A stretch of DNA of 64,000 bases from Sporichthyaceae bacterium. Lineage in GTDB: Bacteria; Actinomycetota; Actinomycetes; Sporichthyales; Sporichthyaceae. The stretch covers positions 124,001 to 188,000 of the forward strand of contig DATASX010000117.1 in assembly GCA_036269075.1 (NCBI GenBank), in the 5' to 3' direction. Shown here one piece after another: positions 37,758 through 46,575 of the stretch. The stretch's first letter is position 1; each line of letters begins with the position of its first letter. The notes under the pieces were generated by a model. It was not told the DNA's origin and did no database searches. It was given only the letters and a program-made list of their open reading frames with translations. The translations under genes and the position numbers were made by a program.

Positions 37758-39572
37758 TCAGCCGGCGGTGGCCACCAACGACGAGGGCACGGTGACCTCC
37801 ATGCTCAGCAGGTACTGCGAGTAGGTCTTGCCCTGCGCGTCGAAGATCAGCGACGAGGTGCCGCCGCCGCCGAGGCTGTTGTGCAGCAGGAAGTTCACCG
37901 CGAGCAGGTTCGGCAACGGATGGCGCTCGACCGGCCCGTGGCAGATCTCCTTGAAGTGCGACTTGACCATGTCGGCCGAGAGGTACTGGATCAGCCAGGA
38001 GAAGATCTGCGGGCTGCGGGCGATGATGCCGACGTTGGCGGTGTCGCCCTTGTCGCCCGACCGGCCCAGGCACAGCCGCAGCAGCGGCACGGTCACCGGT
38101 GCCGAGTCGTCCGGTGCGTACGCGGCGATGGCGTCGGAGCCGGCCGCCACCCCGGAGATCTGCGCCGGGTCGACGGTCGCGGCCGCACCGGCCGTGACCG
38201 GCTCGGTCACCTGACCCACCGTCACACTCGGGGACAGGACATCCCGGCTGATCAACGCCGGCCAGTGCGCGACGACGTCGGCGACCCGCGGGCGGCCCTG
38301 CTCGGCCGGCACGGTCATGCCCGGCATCGACTGCAGCATCGAGCCGACGACCATCGGTGCGAAGTCGCGGTCGATCTTCTTGCGGTCTTGGTCGCGGACC
38401 GCAAGGTGAACGAGCACCTCGCTCGGCTCCTCGCTGCCCAGGGGCGGGTGGGCGGCGTCCCAGCCGATGAACGAGGTGCAGGTGGCCTCGTAGTGCTCGG
38501 TCCCGCCGGCCAGGTTCCAGATGATCTCCGCTGCCTTGCGCGCCTTGCGCAGCGTGTCCGGCCCGGCGACCAGCAACCGGCCCACGGCGCGGTAGCCGTC
38601 GGCGACGCTGATCGCGACCTTCAGCCTCTCCGGCGGCGGACTGCCGACGATCCCGGACACGTGCACCCGGTCCGGGCCCTGCTGGGTCAGCTGGACCGAG
38701 TCGAAGCGCGCGACACAGTCCGGGGAGAGGTAGCCCGGGGCACCCATCTCGTAGAGCAACTGCTCGCTGACGGTGTGGACGCTGACCAGGCCACCGGTGC
38801 CGGGGTGCTTGGTGACCACGAAGCTGCCGTCGGCGTGGGCCTCGATCAGCGGGTAGCCCATGTTCACGTGGCTGGGCACCTTGTGCCAGTCGGTGAAGTT
38901 GCCACCGGTGCACTGGCAGCCGCACTCGATGATGTGCCCGGCGACGACGCCCGCGGCGAGCTTGTCCCAGTCGTCCGGGGCCCAGCCGAAGTGGTGCATC
39001 ATCGGCGCCAGCGTCACCGAGGTGTCGGTGACCCGGCCCGCGACGATGACGTTCGCGCCGAGCTCCAGGGCCCGCACGATCCCCGGCGCGCCCAGGTAGA
39101 CGTTGGCGGCCAGCACCGAGTCGCGTACCTCGGTCAGCGGCCGGCCGGTCTCAAGGTTGGTCAGCGCCTGACCGCCCGCGACGATCCCGTCCAGGTCGCC
39201 GAACAGGTCGTCGCCGGAGACCACGCCGACCTTGACCGCCGCGGCGACGCCGAGCTCGGCCGCCAGCGCCTCGAGCGCGGCCGCGCAGGCGTGCGGGTTG
39301 ACCCCGCCGGCGTTGGTGATGACCGTGACGCCGCGCTCCATGCACGGGACGAGCACGTCGCGCATCTGGGTCAGGAAGTCGCCGGCATAACCGAGTTCAG
39401 GCTTCCGGGCGCGCTGCTTCTGCAGGATCGCCATGGTGACCTCGGCGAGATAGTCCATGACCAGGTAGTCGATGGGCCCGCCCTCGACCTGCCGGCGCGC
39501 GGCAGTCGGGTCGTCGCCCCAGAAGCCGCCGCAGTTGGCGATGACGATCGAGTCCGACTTGTTGGCGCTCAT
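37758..39572 (-). CDS. AtuA-like protein (DUF1446, acyclic terpene utilisation family)
   Basis: The 604-residue cytosolic product has the DUF1446/AtuA core (IVIANCGGFWGDDPTAA, VTVITNAGGVNPHACAAALEAL, VIVAGRVTDTSVTLAPMMHHFGW, IIECGCQCTGGNFTDW, KHPGTGGLVSVHTVSEQLLYE) plus the C-terminal domain LCLGRSGDKGDTANVGIIAR seen in the long form. AtuA is needed for citronellol/geraniol breakdown in Pseudomonas but its reaction is unknown. Its co-location with acyl-CoA carboxylase alpha and beta, acyl-CoA dehydrogenase, ligase and TetR genes parallels the atu cluster. It ends 10 bases before the second leader frame, so it probably heads an operon with pta. Confidence 0.9.
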   Translation of the reverse strand: MSANKSDSIVIANCGGFWGDDPTAARRQVEGGPIDYLVMDYLAEVTMAILQKQRARKPELGYAGDFLTQMRDVLVPCMERGVTVITNAGGVNPHACAAALEALAAELGVAAAVKVGVVSGDDLFGDLDGIVAGGQALTNLETGRPLTEVRDSVLAANVYLGAPGIVRALELGANVIVAGRVTDTSVTLAPMMHHFGWAPDDWDKLAAGVVAGHIIECGCQCTGGNFTDWHKVPSHVNMGYPLIEAHADGSFVVTKHPGTGGLVSVHTVSEQLLYEMGAPGYLSPDCVARFDSVQLTQQGPDRVHVSGIVGSPPPERLKVAISVADGYRAVGRLLVAGPDTLRKARKAAEIIWNLAGGTEHYEATCTSFIGWDAAHPPLGSEEPSEVLVHLAVRDQDRKKIDRDFAPMVVGSMLQSMPGMTVPAEQGRPRVADVVAHWPALISRDVLSPSVTVGQVTEPVTAGAAATVDPAQISGVAAGSDAIAAYAPDDSAPVTVPLLRLCLGRSGDKGDTANVGIIARSPQIFSWLIQYLSADMVKSHFKEICHGPVERHPLPNLLAVNFLLHNSLGGGGTSSLIFDAQGKTYSQYLLSMEVTVPSSLVATAG

Positions 39573-39656
39573 CGGCTGCCTCCTCGGTTGGCGCCGCAGG
39601 CGGTCGCCACGCGATGTGTTCCGCCCACCGGAATCCCGGCGCGACGTCGTTCGGAC

Positions 39657-39672
39657 GTTAACGACGACAAAC
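39657..39672. promoter_or_regulatory. Candidate operator, site 3 (weaker match)
   Basis: GTTAACGACGACAAAC lies in the 263-bp divergent region between the AtuA-like gene and the TetR gene. It shares GTTAA and the terminal AAAC with sites 36661-36676 and 40546-40561. A TetR regulator commonly binds its own divergent promoter, which makes this position plausible. Confidence 0.4.
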
Positions 39673-39835
39673 TGGCCGTGTCAAGAACCGCAGGTTCGCC
39701 GCTGCGCACCACGGCGACCATACCCTGGGGGCGGGTATCGACAAACCGGCGCCGGCGCCGCATCGTTAGCGTTCAGTCACGTCGGTCACGCCGGGACGCC
39801 TTGGGCCGCCCCGGGCCCGCGGAAGGAGACCGCCG

Positions 39836-40489
39836 ATGACGCTCGCGACCGGGAACGACTCCCGCACGCCAAGGCAGCGGGAGCTGATCGCGGCCGCGGC
39901 ACGACTGTTCGCCCAGCACGGCTACCACGCCGTCGGGATCAACGACATCAGCGGCGCACTCGGGCTGACCGGGCCGGCCTTCTACCGGCACTACCCCAGC
40001 AAGGAGGCGGTGCTGGTGGCGATCCTCGACGACGCCATCACCACCCACCTCCAGGAGGTGGGCGACCTCGCGCGCGCCATCCCGGACGCCCGCACCGCAC
40101 TCGGGGCCATCATTGGCAACCACGTGAAATTCGTGTTCGACCACTCCGCGGACATCGTCACCTGGCGGACCGAGTTCCGCAGCCTGCCCGAGTCGGACCG
40201 GCACCGCCTGCGTTACCTGCAGCGGCTCTACACCGAGGAATGGGTCCGCGCGCTGAACCAGCTACGGCCGGTGCTGGACATCGAGCAGATCCGGACGATG
40301 TGCCAGGGCGCGATCTCGCTGATCCAGTCCGCGACCGAGTTCACGAACAAGCTCACCCGCGCGGAGCAGGAACCACTGCTGACCGCGATGGCGCTGCACG
40401 TGCTGCTCGAGACTCCGGTGGAGCCGTTGGAGCCGGCCACCGGTCGGGCCGAGCGGATGCGCACGATGCGATCGGATCCCAAGTCCTGA
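39836..40489 (+). CDS. TetR family transcriptional regulator
   Basis: The 217-residue product has the canonical N-terminal helix-turn-helix: RQRELIAAAARLFAQHGYHAVGINDISGALGLTGPAFYRHYPSKEAVL (about residues 14-60). The C-terminal ligand domain resembles TetR_C-type SACE_7040 or KstR2-like regulators of acyl-CoA catabolism, but this is weak. GGAGA stands just before the ATG. It is divergent from the AtuA-like gene and upstream of the carboxylase genes, so it likely controls both; candidate operators are at 36661, 39657 and 40546. Confidence 0.93.
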   Translation: MTLATGNDSRTPRQRELIAAAARLFAQHGYHAVGINDISGALGLTGPAFYRHYPSKEAVLVAILDDAITTHLQEVGDLARAIPDARTALGAIIGNHVKFVFDHSADIVTWRTEFRSLPESDRHRLRYLQRLYTEEWVRALNQLRPVLDIEQIRTMCQGAISLIQSATEFTNKLTRAEQEPLLTAMALHVLLETPVEPLEPATGRAERMRTMRSDPKS

Positions 40490-40545
40490 CCCGCAGGTGT
40501 CCGCGATCCGGACAACCGCAACGTGGACAGCCGGCGACCTGTCGT

Positions 40546-40561
40546 GTTAATGTCCATAAAC
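40546..40561. promoter_or_regulatory. Candidate operator, site 2
   Basis: GTTAATGTCCATAAAC lies 115 bases before the carboxylase beta TTG start and 57 after the TetR stop. Twelve of 16 positions are symmetric about its centre (GTTxATGxxCATxAAC), as expected for a TetR dimer site. It is the most symmetric of the three related sites. Confidence 0.5.
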
Positions 40562-40675
40562 CTACCGGGGCCGATCCGCGATCCCGGTACGCGATGCGGA
40601 ACTCGCCGGGAGCACCCGTGAACCGCCCCGGACGACCGTTGTGCAGAGCGCATGTCAACTCCCCGGAGGCCGCTC

Positions 40676-42271
40676 TTGCCGACCCTGCGGTCTGAACTCG
40701 ACGTCCACGGTGACGAGTACCGGAACAACCTCGCCCACAACGAGGGCATGCTGAAGCTGCTCGACGAGCAGTTGGCGCTGGCCCGGGCCGGCGGTGGTGC
40801 GGCCTACATGGCTCGCCATCGCGAGCGCGGCCGGATGACGGTCCGCGAACGGATCGACCTGTTGGTCGACCCGGGTGCGGCTTTCCTGGAGTTGTCGTCG
40901 CTGGCCGCCTGGGGCACAGATTTCACGGTCGGTGCCAGCGTGGTCACCGGGATCGGCGTCGTCGAGGGCGTCGAGTGCATGTTTATCGCCAACGACGGCA
41001 CCGTCAAAGGCGGCACCTCGAACCCCTACACGTGGCGCAAGATGCTGCGCGCGCTGGACATCGCGAAGCAGAACCGCCTGCCGGTGATGAACCTGGTGGA
41101 ATCCGGCGGCGCGGATCTGCCCACGCAGGCCGACCTGTTCGTGCCCGCCGGGCAGTTGTTCCGTGACCTGACCCGCTTGTCCGCCGCGGGGATCCCGACG
41201 ATCGCGCTGGTGTTCGGCAACTCCACGGCCGGCGGGGCGTACGTGCCAGGCATGTGCGACTACGCCGTGATGATCGACGGGCAGTCCAAGGTGTTCCTCG
41301 GCGGCCCGCCGCTGGTGAAGATGGCCACCGGGGAGGTCGCCACCGACGAGGAACTCGGCGGCGCCCGCATGCACACCTTCATCTCGGGCCTGTCCGACTA
41401 CATGGCCGTCGACGAACGCGACGCGATCCGGATCGGCCGGCAGATCGTCCGCTCGCTGAACTGGCGCAAGCTCGGTCCGGCAGCAGAAGTGGTGCGGGAC
41501 CCGCTCTACGACCCGGCCGAACTGCTCGGCATCGCCTCGGCAGACCTACGGGTGCCGTTCAGCGTGTACGAGGTGCTCGCCCGACTGCTCGACGCAAGCG
41601 AGTTCTCCGAGTACAAGCCCGATTACGGCTCGTCGCTGGTCACCGGCTGGGGGATGCTGCACGGCTACCGGGTCGGCGTGCTGGCCAACGCCCGGGGGGT
41701 GATCTTCAGCGAGGAGGCCAACAAGGCCACCGAGTTCATCCAGTTGTGCAACCAGACGGACACCCCGCTGATCTTCCTGCAGAACACCACCGGCTACATC
41801 GTCGGCAAGTCCTACGAGCAGGGCGGGATCATCAAGGACGGGGCGAAGATGATCAACGCCGTCGCCAACTCGGCGGTGCCGCACTTCACGGTGTTCATCG
41901 GGGCCTCCTTCGGAGCCGGGAACTACGGCATGTGCGGACGGGCCTACGACCCGCGGTTCCTGTTCACCTGGCCGAACTCGCGCATCGCCGTGATGGGTCC
42001 GCAGCAGTTGGCCGGTGTGCTGTCCATCGTCGCCCGCGACGCCGCCGCGGCCGCGGGCAAGGAGTTCGACGAGGAGAAGGACGCCGCGCGCACCGCGGCC
42101 ATCGAGACACAGATCGACCGCGAGTCGCACGCGTTCTTCATGTCCGGCAAGGTCTACGACGACGGGATCATCAACCCCGTCGACACCCGCACCGTGCTGG
42201 GCATCACCCTGTCCGCCGCGCACAACAACCCGGTGCAGGGCCGGCGCGGCTTCGGCGTCTTCCGAATGTAA
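40676..42271 (+). CDS. Acyl-CoA carboxylase carboxyltransferase (beta) subunit
   Basis: The 531-residue subunit belongs to the biotin-dependent carboxyltransferases most like methylcrotonyl-, geranyl- or acetyl/propionyl-CoA carboxylase beta chains. It shows GRMTVRERIDLLVDPGAAFLEL, GGTSNPYTWRKMLRALDIA, LVFGNSTAGGAYVPGMCDYAVMI, GPPLVKMATGEVATDEELGGA, FLQNTTGYIVGKSYEQGGIIKDGAKMI and GASFGAGNYGMCGRAYDPRF. These last two motifs point to the MCC/GCC-type clade. TTG at 40676 is chosen: GGAGG is 6 bases upstream and the N-terminus becomes (M)PTLRSELD, as in MCC beta. ATG 40652 is an alternative without a good site. Confidence 0.9.
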   Translation: MPTLRSELDVHGDEYRNNLAHNEGMLKLLDEQLALARAGGGAAYMARHRERGRMTVRERIDLLVDPGAAFLELSSLAAWGTDFTVGASVVTGIGVVEGVECMFIANDGTVKGGTSNPYTWRKMLRALDIAKQNRLPVMNLVESGGADLPTQADLFVPAGQLFRDLTRLSAAGIPTIALVFGNSTAGGAYVPGMCDYAVMIDGQSKVFLGGPPLVKMATGEVATDEELGGARMHTFISGLSDYMAVDERDAIRIGRQIVRSLNWRKLGPAAEVVRDPLYDPAELLGIASADLRVPFSVYEVLARLLDASEFSEYKPDYGSSLVTGWGMLHGYRVGVLANARGVIFSEEANKATEFIQLCNQTDTPLIFLQNTTGYIVGKSYEQGGIIKDGAKMINAVANSAVPHFTVFIGASFGAGNYGMCGRAYDPRFLFTWPNSRIAVMGPQQLAGVLSIVARDAAAAAGKEFDEEKDAARTAAIETQIDRESHAFFMSGKVYDDGIINPVDTRTVLGITLSAAHNNPVQGRRGFGVFRM

Positions 42272-42285
42272 GGGCCCCTCACCTG

Positions 42286-44367
42286 ATGCCTACTCAGATC
42301 AAGAAGGTTCTCGTCGCCAACCGCGGCGAGATCGCCCGTCGGGTCATCCACGGCGCCCGCGCGCTCGGGATCGCCACCGCGGTCGTGCACTCCGACGCCG
42401 ATGCCGACGCGTTGTTCGTCGCCGAGGCCGACGAGGCCGTCCGACTGCCGGGCACCGCGCCCGGGCAGACCTACCTGCGCGGCGACCTGATCCTGGACGC
42501 TGCGGCCCGGGTCGGCGCGGACGCGATCCACCCCGGCTACGGCTTCCTGTCCGAGAACGCGGCGTTCGCGCAGGCGGTCGCCGACGCCGGACTGGTGTTC
42601 ATCGGCCCGACCCCGGAGGCCATCGCGGCCATGGGCGACAAGGTCACCGCGAAGCGGATGATGGCCGCCGCCGGGGTCCCGGTACTGGCCGGCTTCACGA
42701 TCGGCGCCGACGGACGGGCGCTGCCCGAGGGTGGCGGCGGTACTTATGGCCTGCCAGGCGACGGCAACGCCGTGGACGTCGCGACCGCGCTGGCGGCCGT
42801 GGGCCTGCCCGCGATCGTCAAGGCCTCGGCCGGTGGCGGCGGGCGCGGCATGCGGATCATCGCCTCGGCCGACGAGGCCGCCGATGCGATCGCCTCGGCG
42901 CAGCGCGAGGCGGAGTCGGCGTTCGGCAACCCGATGGTGTTCCTGGAGCGCTACCTGTCGCCGTCGCGGCACATCGAGATCCAGGTGATCGCCGACGACC
43001 ACGGCAACACGGTCGCGCTGTTCGAACGCGAGTGCTCGATCCAGCGCCGGCACCAGAAGATCGTCGAGGAAGCGCCCTCCTCCTTCGTCGACGCCGACCT
43101 TCGCGCGCACCTGTGCCAGGCCGCGGTCGCGGCGGCGCAGGCCGTCGGCTACCGCAACGCGGGCACCGTCGAGTTCATCGTGGGCACCGACGGCACCGCC
43201 GCGTTCCTGGAGATGAACACCCGGCTCCAGGTGGAGCACCCGGTCACCGAGGCCATCACCGGGTTGGACCTGGTGGCGCTGCAGTTCGCCGTCGCCGCGG
43301 GCCAACCGCTGCCGGCCACCGCGTGCGCGCCGGACATCAACGGCCACGCGATCGAGGTCCGGCTCTGCGCCGAGGACCCGGCCGCCGGGTACCTGCCGGT
43401 CTCCGGCACCTTCGAACTGTTCGAGATCGCCGCCGCCGCGCAGTTCGCTCCGGCGCGCAGCGGCGGCGGTTCCGTGCGCGTCGACTCCGCGCTGACCGAC
43501 GGCGGCACCGTCAGTCCCTACTACGACTCGATGATCGCCAAGGTCATCGCGCACGCGCCGACCCGCGCCGGGGCGGCCGCGCTGCTGGCCGATGCCCTGT
43601 GCCGGGCGCGACTGCACGGCGTCACGACCAACCGCGACCTGCTGGTCGCGATCCTGCGCAGCGACGCGTTCCTGGCCGGCGACACCACCACCGACTTCCT
43701 GGAGCGCGTCACCGGTCTGTTGGATCCTGCCGGCGACGCCACCGCGCAACGCCTCCATGCGGCCGTGGCCGCGATCGCCCGGCACCACCGCGCCCGGCCC
43801 GCCGGGCTGCCGCAGCCCGCGGTGCCGCGCGGGTGGCGCAACAACCGGGCGACGCTGGAGACGGTCACTTTCAAGACCGCCGACGGCGAGACCATCAAGG
43901 TCGCGTCCGACCTGACCGGGGCCGACGCGGTCCTGGAGATCGACGACGAACGCGTCCCGATGACCATCCACCGAGCCGACGGGGCGAACGTCGACCTCAC
44001 CGCCGGCGGCGTCCGGCGGCGTTACCGGGTCCATCTGTCCGACGACCGGACGGCCGAGACGATCGGGCTGGCAGCCGTCGACAGCCCGCTGGGCCACTCC
44101 ACCTTCCACGTGCTCGACCCCCTGCCCGCGCCGGGCGCCGGTGGGCCGACCGGCGGGCTGACCGCACCGATGCCCGGCGCGGTGGTCCGGATCCTGGTCG
44201 CCGTCGGCGACGTCGTGGAGGCCGGCCAGCCGCTGCTGGTGCTGGAGGCGATGAAGATGGAGCACACCATCCGCAGCCCCCAGGACGGCACGGTGGCGGC
44301 GCTCAACGTCAAGGAGGGCGAGCAGGTCCAGATCGGCGCAGTGCTCGCCGCGCTGCAGGAGAGCTAA
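42286..44367 (+). CDS. Acyl-CoA carboxylase biotin carboxylase/biotin carrier (alpha) subunit
   Basis: The 693-residue chain has an N-terminal biotin carboxylase: KVLVANRGEIARRVIHGARAL, HPGYGFLSENAAFA, ATP-grasp loop KASAGGGGRGMR, FERECSIQRRHQKIVEEAPS and FLEMNTRLQVEHPVTEAITGLDLV. A linker domain follows, then a biotinyl domain with EAMKMEHTI near residue 660, the Lys being the biotin site. About 17 extra residues (DGRALPEGGGGTYGLPGDG) sit between the lid and the glycine-rich loop. It lies 14 bases after the beta subunit. Together they carboxylate an acyl-CoA; methylcrotonyl- or geranyl-CoA is inferred from context, not shown. Confidence 0.93.
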   Translation: MPTQIKKVLVANRGEIARRVIHGARALGIATAVVHSDADADALFVAEADEAVRLPGTAPGQTYLRGDLILDAAARVGADAIHPGYGFLSENAAFAQAVADAGLVFIGPTPEAIAAMGDKVTAKRMMAAAGVPVLAGFTIGADGRALPEGGGGTYGLPGDGNAVDVATALAAVGLPAIVKASAGGGGRGMRIIASADEAADAIASAQREAESAFGNPMVFLERYLSPSRHIEIQVIADDHGNTVALFERECSIQRRHQKIVEEAPSSFVDADLRAHLCQAAVAAAQAVGYRNAGTVEFIVGTDGTAAFLEMNTRLQVEHPVTEAITGLDLVALQFAVAAGQPLPATACAPDINGHAIEVRLCAEDPAAGYLPVSGTFELFEIAAAAQFAPARSGGGSVRVDSALTDGGTVSPYYDSMIAKVIAHAPTRAGAAALLADALCRARLHGVTTNRDLLVAILRSDAFLAGDTTTDFLERVTGLLDPAGDATAQRLHAAVAAIARHHRARPAGLPQPAVPRGWRNNRATLETVTFKTADGETIKVASDLTGADAVLEIDDERVPMTIHRADGANVDLTAGGVRRRYRVHLSDDRTAETIGLAAVDSPLGHSTFHVLDPLPAPGAGGPTGGLTAPMPGAVVRILVAVGDVVEAGQPLLVLEAMKMEHTIRSPQDGTVAALNVKEGEQVQIGAVLAALQES

Positions 44368-44413
44368 GGTTCGGCAAGCCTCCCTCCGCTCATCGATGAT
44401 CTGGCGGGGCTCT

Positions 44414-44455
44414 CTCATACGCGGGGCGTCAACACTCATACGCGGGGCGTCAACA
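44414..44455. repeat. 21-bp perfect tandem repeat, two copies
   Basis: The unit starting CTCATACGCGGGGCG occupies 44414-44434 and is repeated exactly at 44435-44455, ending CAACA. It lies between the carboxylase alpha gene and the ligase gene, 13 bases before the ribosome-binding site. It could be a duplicated regulator site or a replication-slippage product. Confidence 0.85.
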
Positions 44456-44478
44456 CCGGCCACCCAATGGAGGGTGCG

Positions 44479-46035
44479 ATGAAGGAACTCGTGTTCACCC
44501 GGTCCCTGCTGCCCAGCCTGCAGGCCAACGCCGAGCGGATCGGCTTCATCGACGCCGCGACCGGGCATGAGGTCCGGTTCGGTGAGCACCTGGACCGGAT
44601 CTCGCGCCTGTCCTACGCGATGCGTACCGAGTTGGGCGTGACCGCGTCCGACCAGGTCGCGACGTTGAGCCTGAACAGCCTGCCGTTCGTGGAGTTGTGG
44701 CACAGCTGCCTGCTCGGGGCGGCGATCATGAACCCGTTGAACCTGCGGTTCTCCGCGGAGGAACTGGTCTACGTCCTCAACGACAGCGGCACCACGGTGT
44801 GTTTCGTCGACCCGACGTTCGCGCCGTTGATCGAGTCGATCCGCGACCGCACGCAGCTCAAGCGGGTCGTGCTGACCAGTGGTGAGGGCCCGGCCGACAT
44901 CGGCTACGAGGCGATGCTGGCGGCCGCTGAGCCGCGGCTCCCCGCCGAACCTGACGAGGAGTCACCTGCCGTTCTGATGTACACCGGCGGGACGACCGGG
45001 CACCCCAAGGGCGTGATCCTGTCCCACCGCGCCGAGGTCCTGAACCAGTACCACGCGGCGATGGTGCTGCCCTGGGACACCGCCGCGCCCACATTGGTGC
45101 AGACCCCGATGTTCCACGGCGCCACGATGATCGGCCTGGTCGGCGCACCGATGTTCGGCACCTCGATGGTGGTGCTGCCGATGTTCTCCCCCGAGGCCTC
45201 GCTGGTCGCCACTGAGACCTACCGGCCGTCCTCGACGGTGCTGGTGCCCACGATGCTCGGCATGATCGTGAACTCCGCGGACTTCCGGCCCGAGCGGTTG
45301 GCCAGTCTGCGTCGCATCACCTACGGCGCCTCGCCGATGCCCGGGGCCCTGTTGGGCAAGCTGCTGGAACTGTTGCCGGACTGCGAGATCGTGCAGGGCT
45401 ACGGCATGACCGAGTGCTGCACGGTGCTCACCGTGCTGCCGGATTCCGAGCACCGTAAGGGAAAGCGGCTGGGCTCGTGCGGCCGCGCGGTCCCGGGCGT
45501 GCAGCTCGAGATCCGCGGCGAGGACGGCAACCCGCTACCGGTCGGCGAACCCGGAGAGGTCTGCGCCCGAGCCGGCAACTTCATGACCGGCTACCTGAAC
45601 AAGCCGGAGGAGACCGCCAAGGCCCTGCGCGAGGGCTGGTACTACAGCGGCGACGTCGGCTACCTCGACGAGGAGGGCTACCTCTTCCTGGTCGACCGGG
45701 CCAAGGACATGATCATCTCCGGCGGGGAGAACGTCTACTCCGTCGAGGTGGAGAACGCGATCTGCACCCACCCGGCGGTGCTCCAGGTCGCCGTGATCGG
45801 CATCCCGCACGAGGTGTGGGGCGAGGCGGTGCATGCGATCTGCGTGATCCGGCCCGGCCACGAGGTCACCGCCGAGGACCTGATCACCCATGCCCGCACG
45901 ACGATCTCCGGCTACAAGGTGCCGCGTTCGATCGACCTGCGCAGCGAACCCCTGCCGCTGTCGGCCGCGATGAAGGTGCTCAAGCGCGACCTGCGGGCCC
46001 CGTTCTGGGCCGGACACGGACGCACGATCAACTGA
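44479..46035 (+). CDS. Acyl-CoA synthetase (AMP-forming ligase)
   Basis: The 518-residue product is an ANL-superfamily ligase that activates a carboxylic acid to its CoA thioester. Motifs: P-loop VLMYTGGTTGHPKGVILSH (about 167-185), YGMTECC, YYSGDVGYLDEEGYLFLVDRAKDMIISGGENVYSVEVE with the hinge Asp, and the terminal catalytic Lys in LPLSAAMKVLKRDLR. ATG 44479 follows GGAGGG; an earlier ATG at 44467 lacks a site. Neighbours suggest activation of a branched or isoprenoid acid that the carboxylase and dehydrogenase then process. Confidence 0.92.
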   Translation: MKELVFTRSLLPSLQANAERIGFIDAATGHEVRFGEHLDRISRLSYAMRTELGVTASDQVATLSLNSLPFVELWHSCLLGAAIMNPLNLRFSAEELVYVLNDSGTTVCFVDPTFAPLIESIRDRTQLKRVVLTSGEGPADIGYEAMLAAAEPRLPAEPDEESPAVLMYTGGTTGHPKGVILSHRAEVLNQYHAAMVLPWDTAAPTLVQTPMFHGATMIGLVGAPMFGTSMVVLPMFSPEASLVATETYRPSSTVLVPTMLGMIVNSADFRPERLASLRRITYGASPMPGALLGKLLELLPDCEIVQGYGMTECCTVLTVLPDSEHRKGKRLGSCGRAVPGVQLEIRGEDGNPLPVGEPGEVCARAGNFMTGYLNKPEETAKALREGWYYSGDVGYLDEEGYLFLVDRAKDMIISGGENVYSVEVENAICTHPAVLQVAVIGIPHEVWGEAVHAICVIRPGHEVTAEDLITHARTTISGYKVPRSIDLRSEPLPLSAAMKVLKRDLRAPFWAGHGRTIN

Positions 46036-46070
46036 CTATCAGTCAGATCAGACACAGTCAGATCAGACAC
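46033..46070. promoter_or_regulatory. TGACT-N3-AGTCA dyad and 15-bp tandem repeat
   Basis: TGACTATCAGTCA (46033-46045) overlaps the ligase stop. It is followed by two exact copies of AGTCAGATCAGACAC at 46041-46055 and 46056-46070, 14 bases before the AGGAGG of the next gene. The repeated AGTCAGATCAGACA segments may multiply a regulator site. Confidence 0.6.
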
Positions 46071-46094
46071 AGCAGGAACGCCCAGGAGGCGGAC

Positions 46095-46559
46095 ATGGAG
46101 ACGGTCGTGGCGACCCGAACGTTCGACGGCGACGTCAAGTCGCTGGTGGAGTACTGCAGGACCATGCGGTCCCGCGAGAACTGGCCGGGAGCGGTGCCCA
46201 GCTACGAGAGTGGCTACACGCTGATCTACACGGTCGGGATGAACCTGAGCGGCGCGGCCTTCGTGGACATCGAGATCGACGAGAAGCTCGGTGAGGTGGA
46301 GGAACGGTCCGACGGCTCGGTGCGGTTCACCACCACCCAGCGCGTGACCTGGCCGACGGGGCATGCCGACGCGAACACCGACTACCTCTTCACCCCTGGC
46401 GAGGACGGCATCCCCCACACGCTGCAGTTCACCTACCGCTACGAGCCGCCGAGCACGAAGCTGGTGAAGACCAAGGCGCTGCCTGCCTTCCACGCGGGTA
46501 TGGAGGCAGTCGCCGCGATCTACCTCAAGGGCTTGGCCAAATCCTTCTCGCACAACTGA
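46095..46559 (+). CDS. SRPBCC-like protein of unknown function
   Basis: A 154-residue protein starting METVVATRTFDGDVKSLVEYCRTM; ATG 46095 follows AGGAGG. It has alternating strands (GYTLIYTVGMNLSGAAFVDIEID, VRFTTTQRVTWPTGHADANTDYLF) and a final long helix FHAGMEAVAAIYLKGLAKSFS, a layout compatible with the START/SRPBCC fold that binds hydrophobic ligands. No family motif is firmly recognised. It shares the 17-base gap and orientation with the DinB gene and so probably belongs to the ligase operon. Confidence 0.65.
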   Translation: METVVATRTFDGDVKSLVEYCRTMRSRENWPGAVPSYESGYTLIYTVGMNLSGAAFVDIEIDEKLGEVEERSDGSVRFTTTQRVTWPTGHADANTDYLFTPGEDGIPHTLQFTYRYEPPSTKLVKTKALPAFHAGMEAVAAIYLKGLAKSFSHN

Positions 46560-46575
46560 TCCCGGGAGTTCTCCG

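Noticed and set aside
36696-39839. Very long open frame (over 1000 codons) on the plus strand
   Set aside because: It lies antisense to pta and the AtuA-like gene. Its translation is Arg/Gly/Asp-rich and without motifs, a normal effect of high GC at third positions.
41254-42285. In-frame 5' extension of carboxylase alpha into the beta gene
   Set aside because: The extension is a shadow of the beta coding frame; family similarity starts at ATG 42286.
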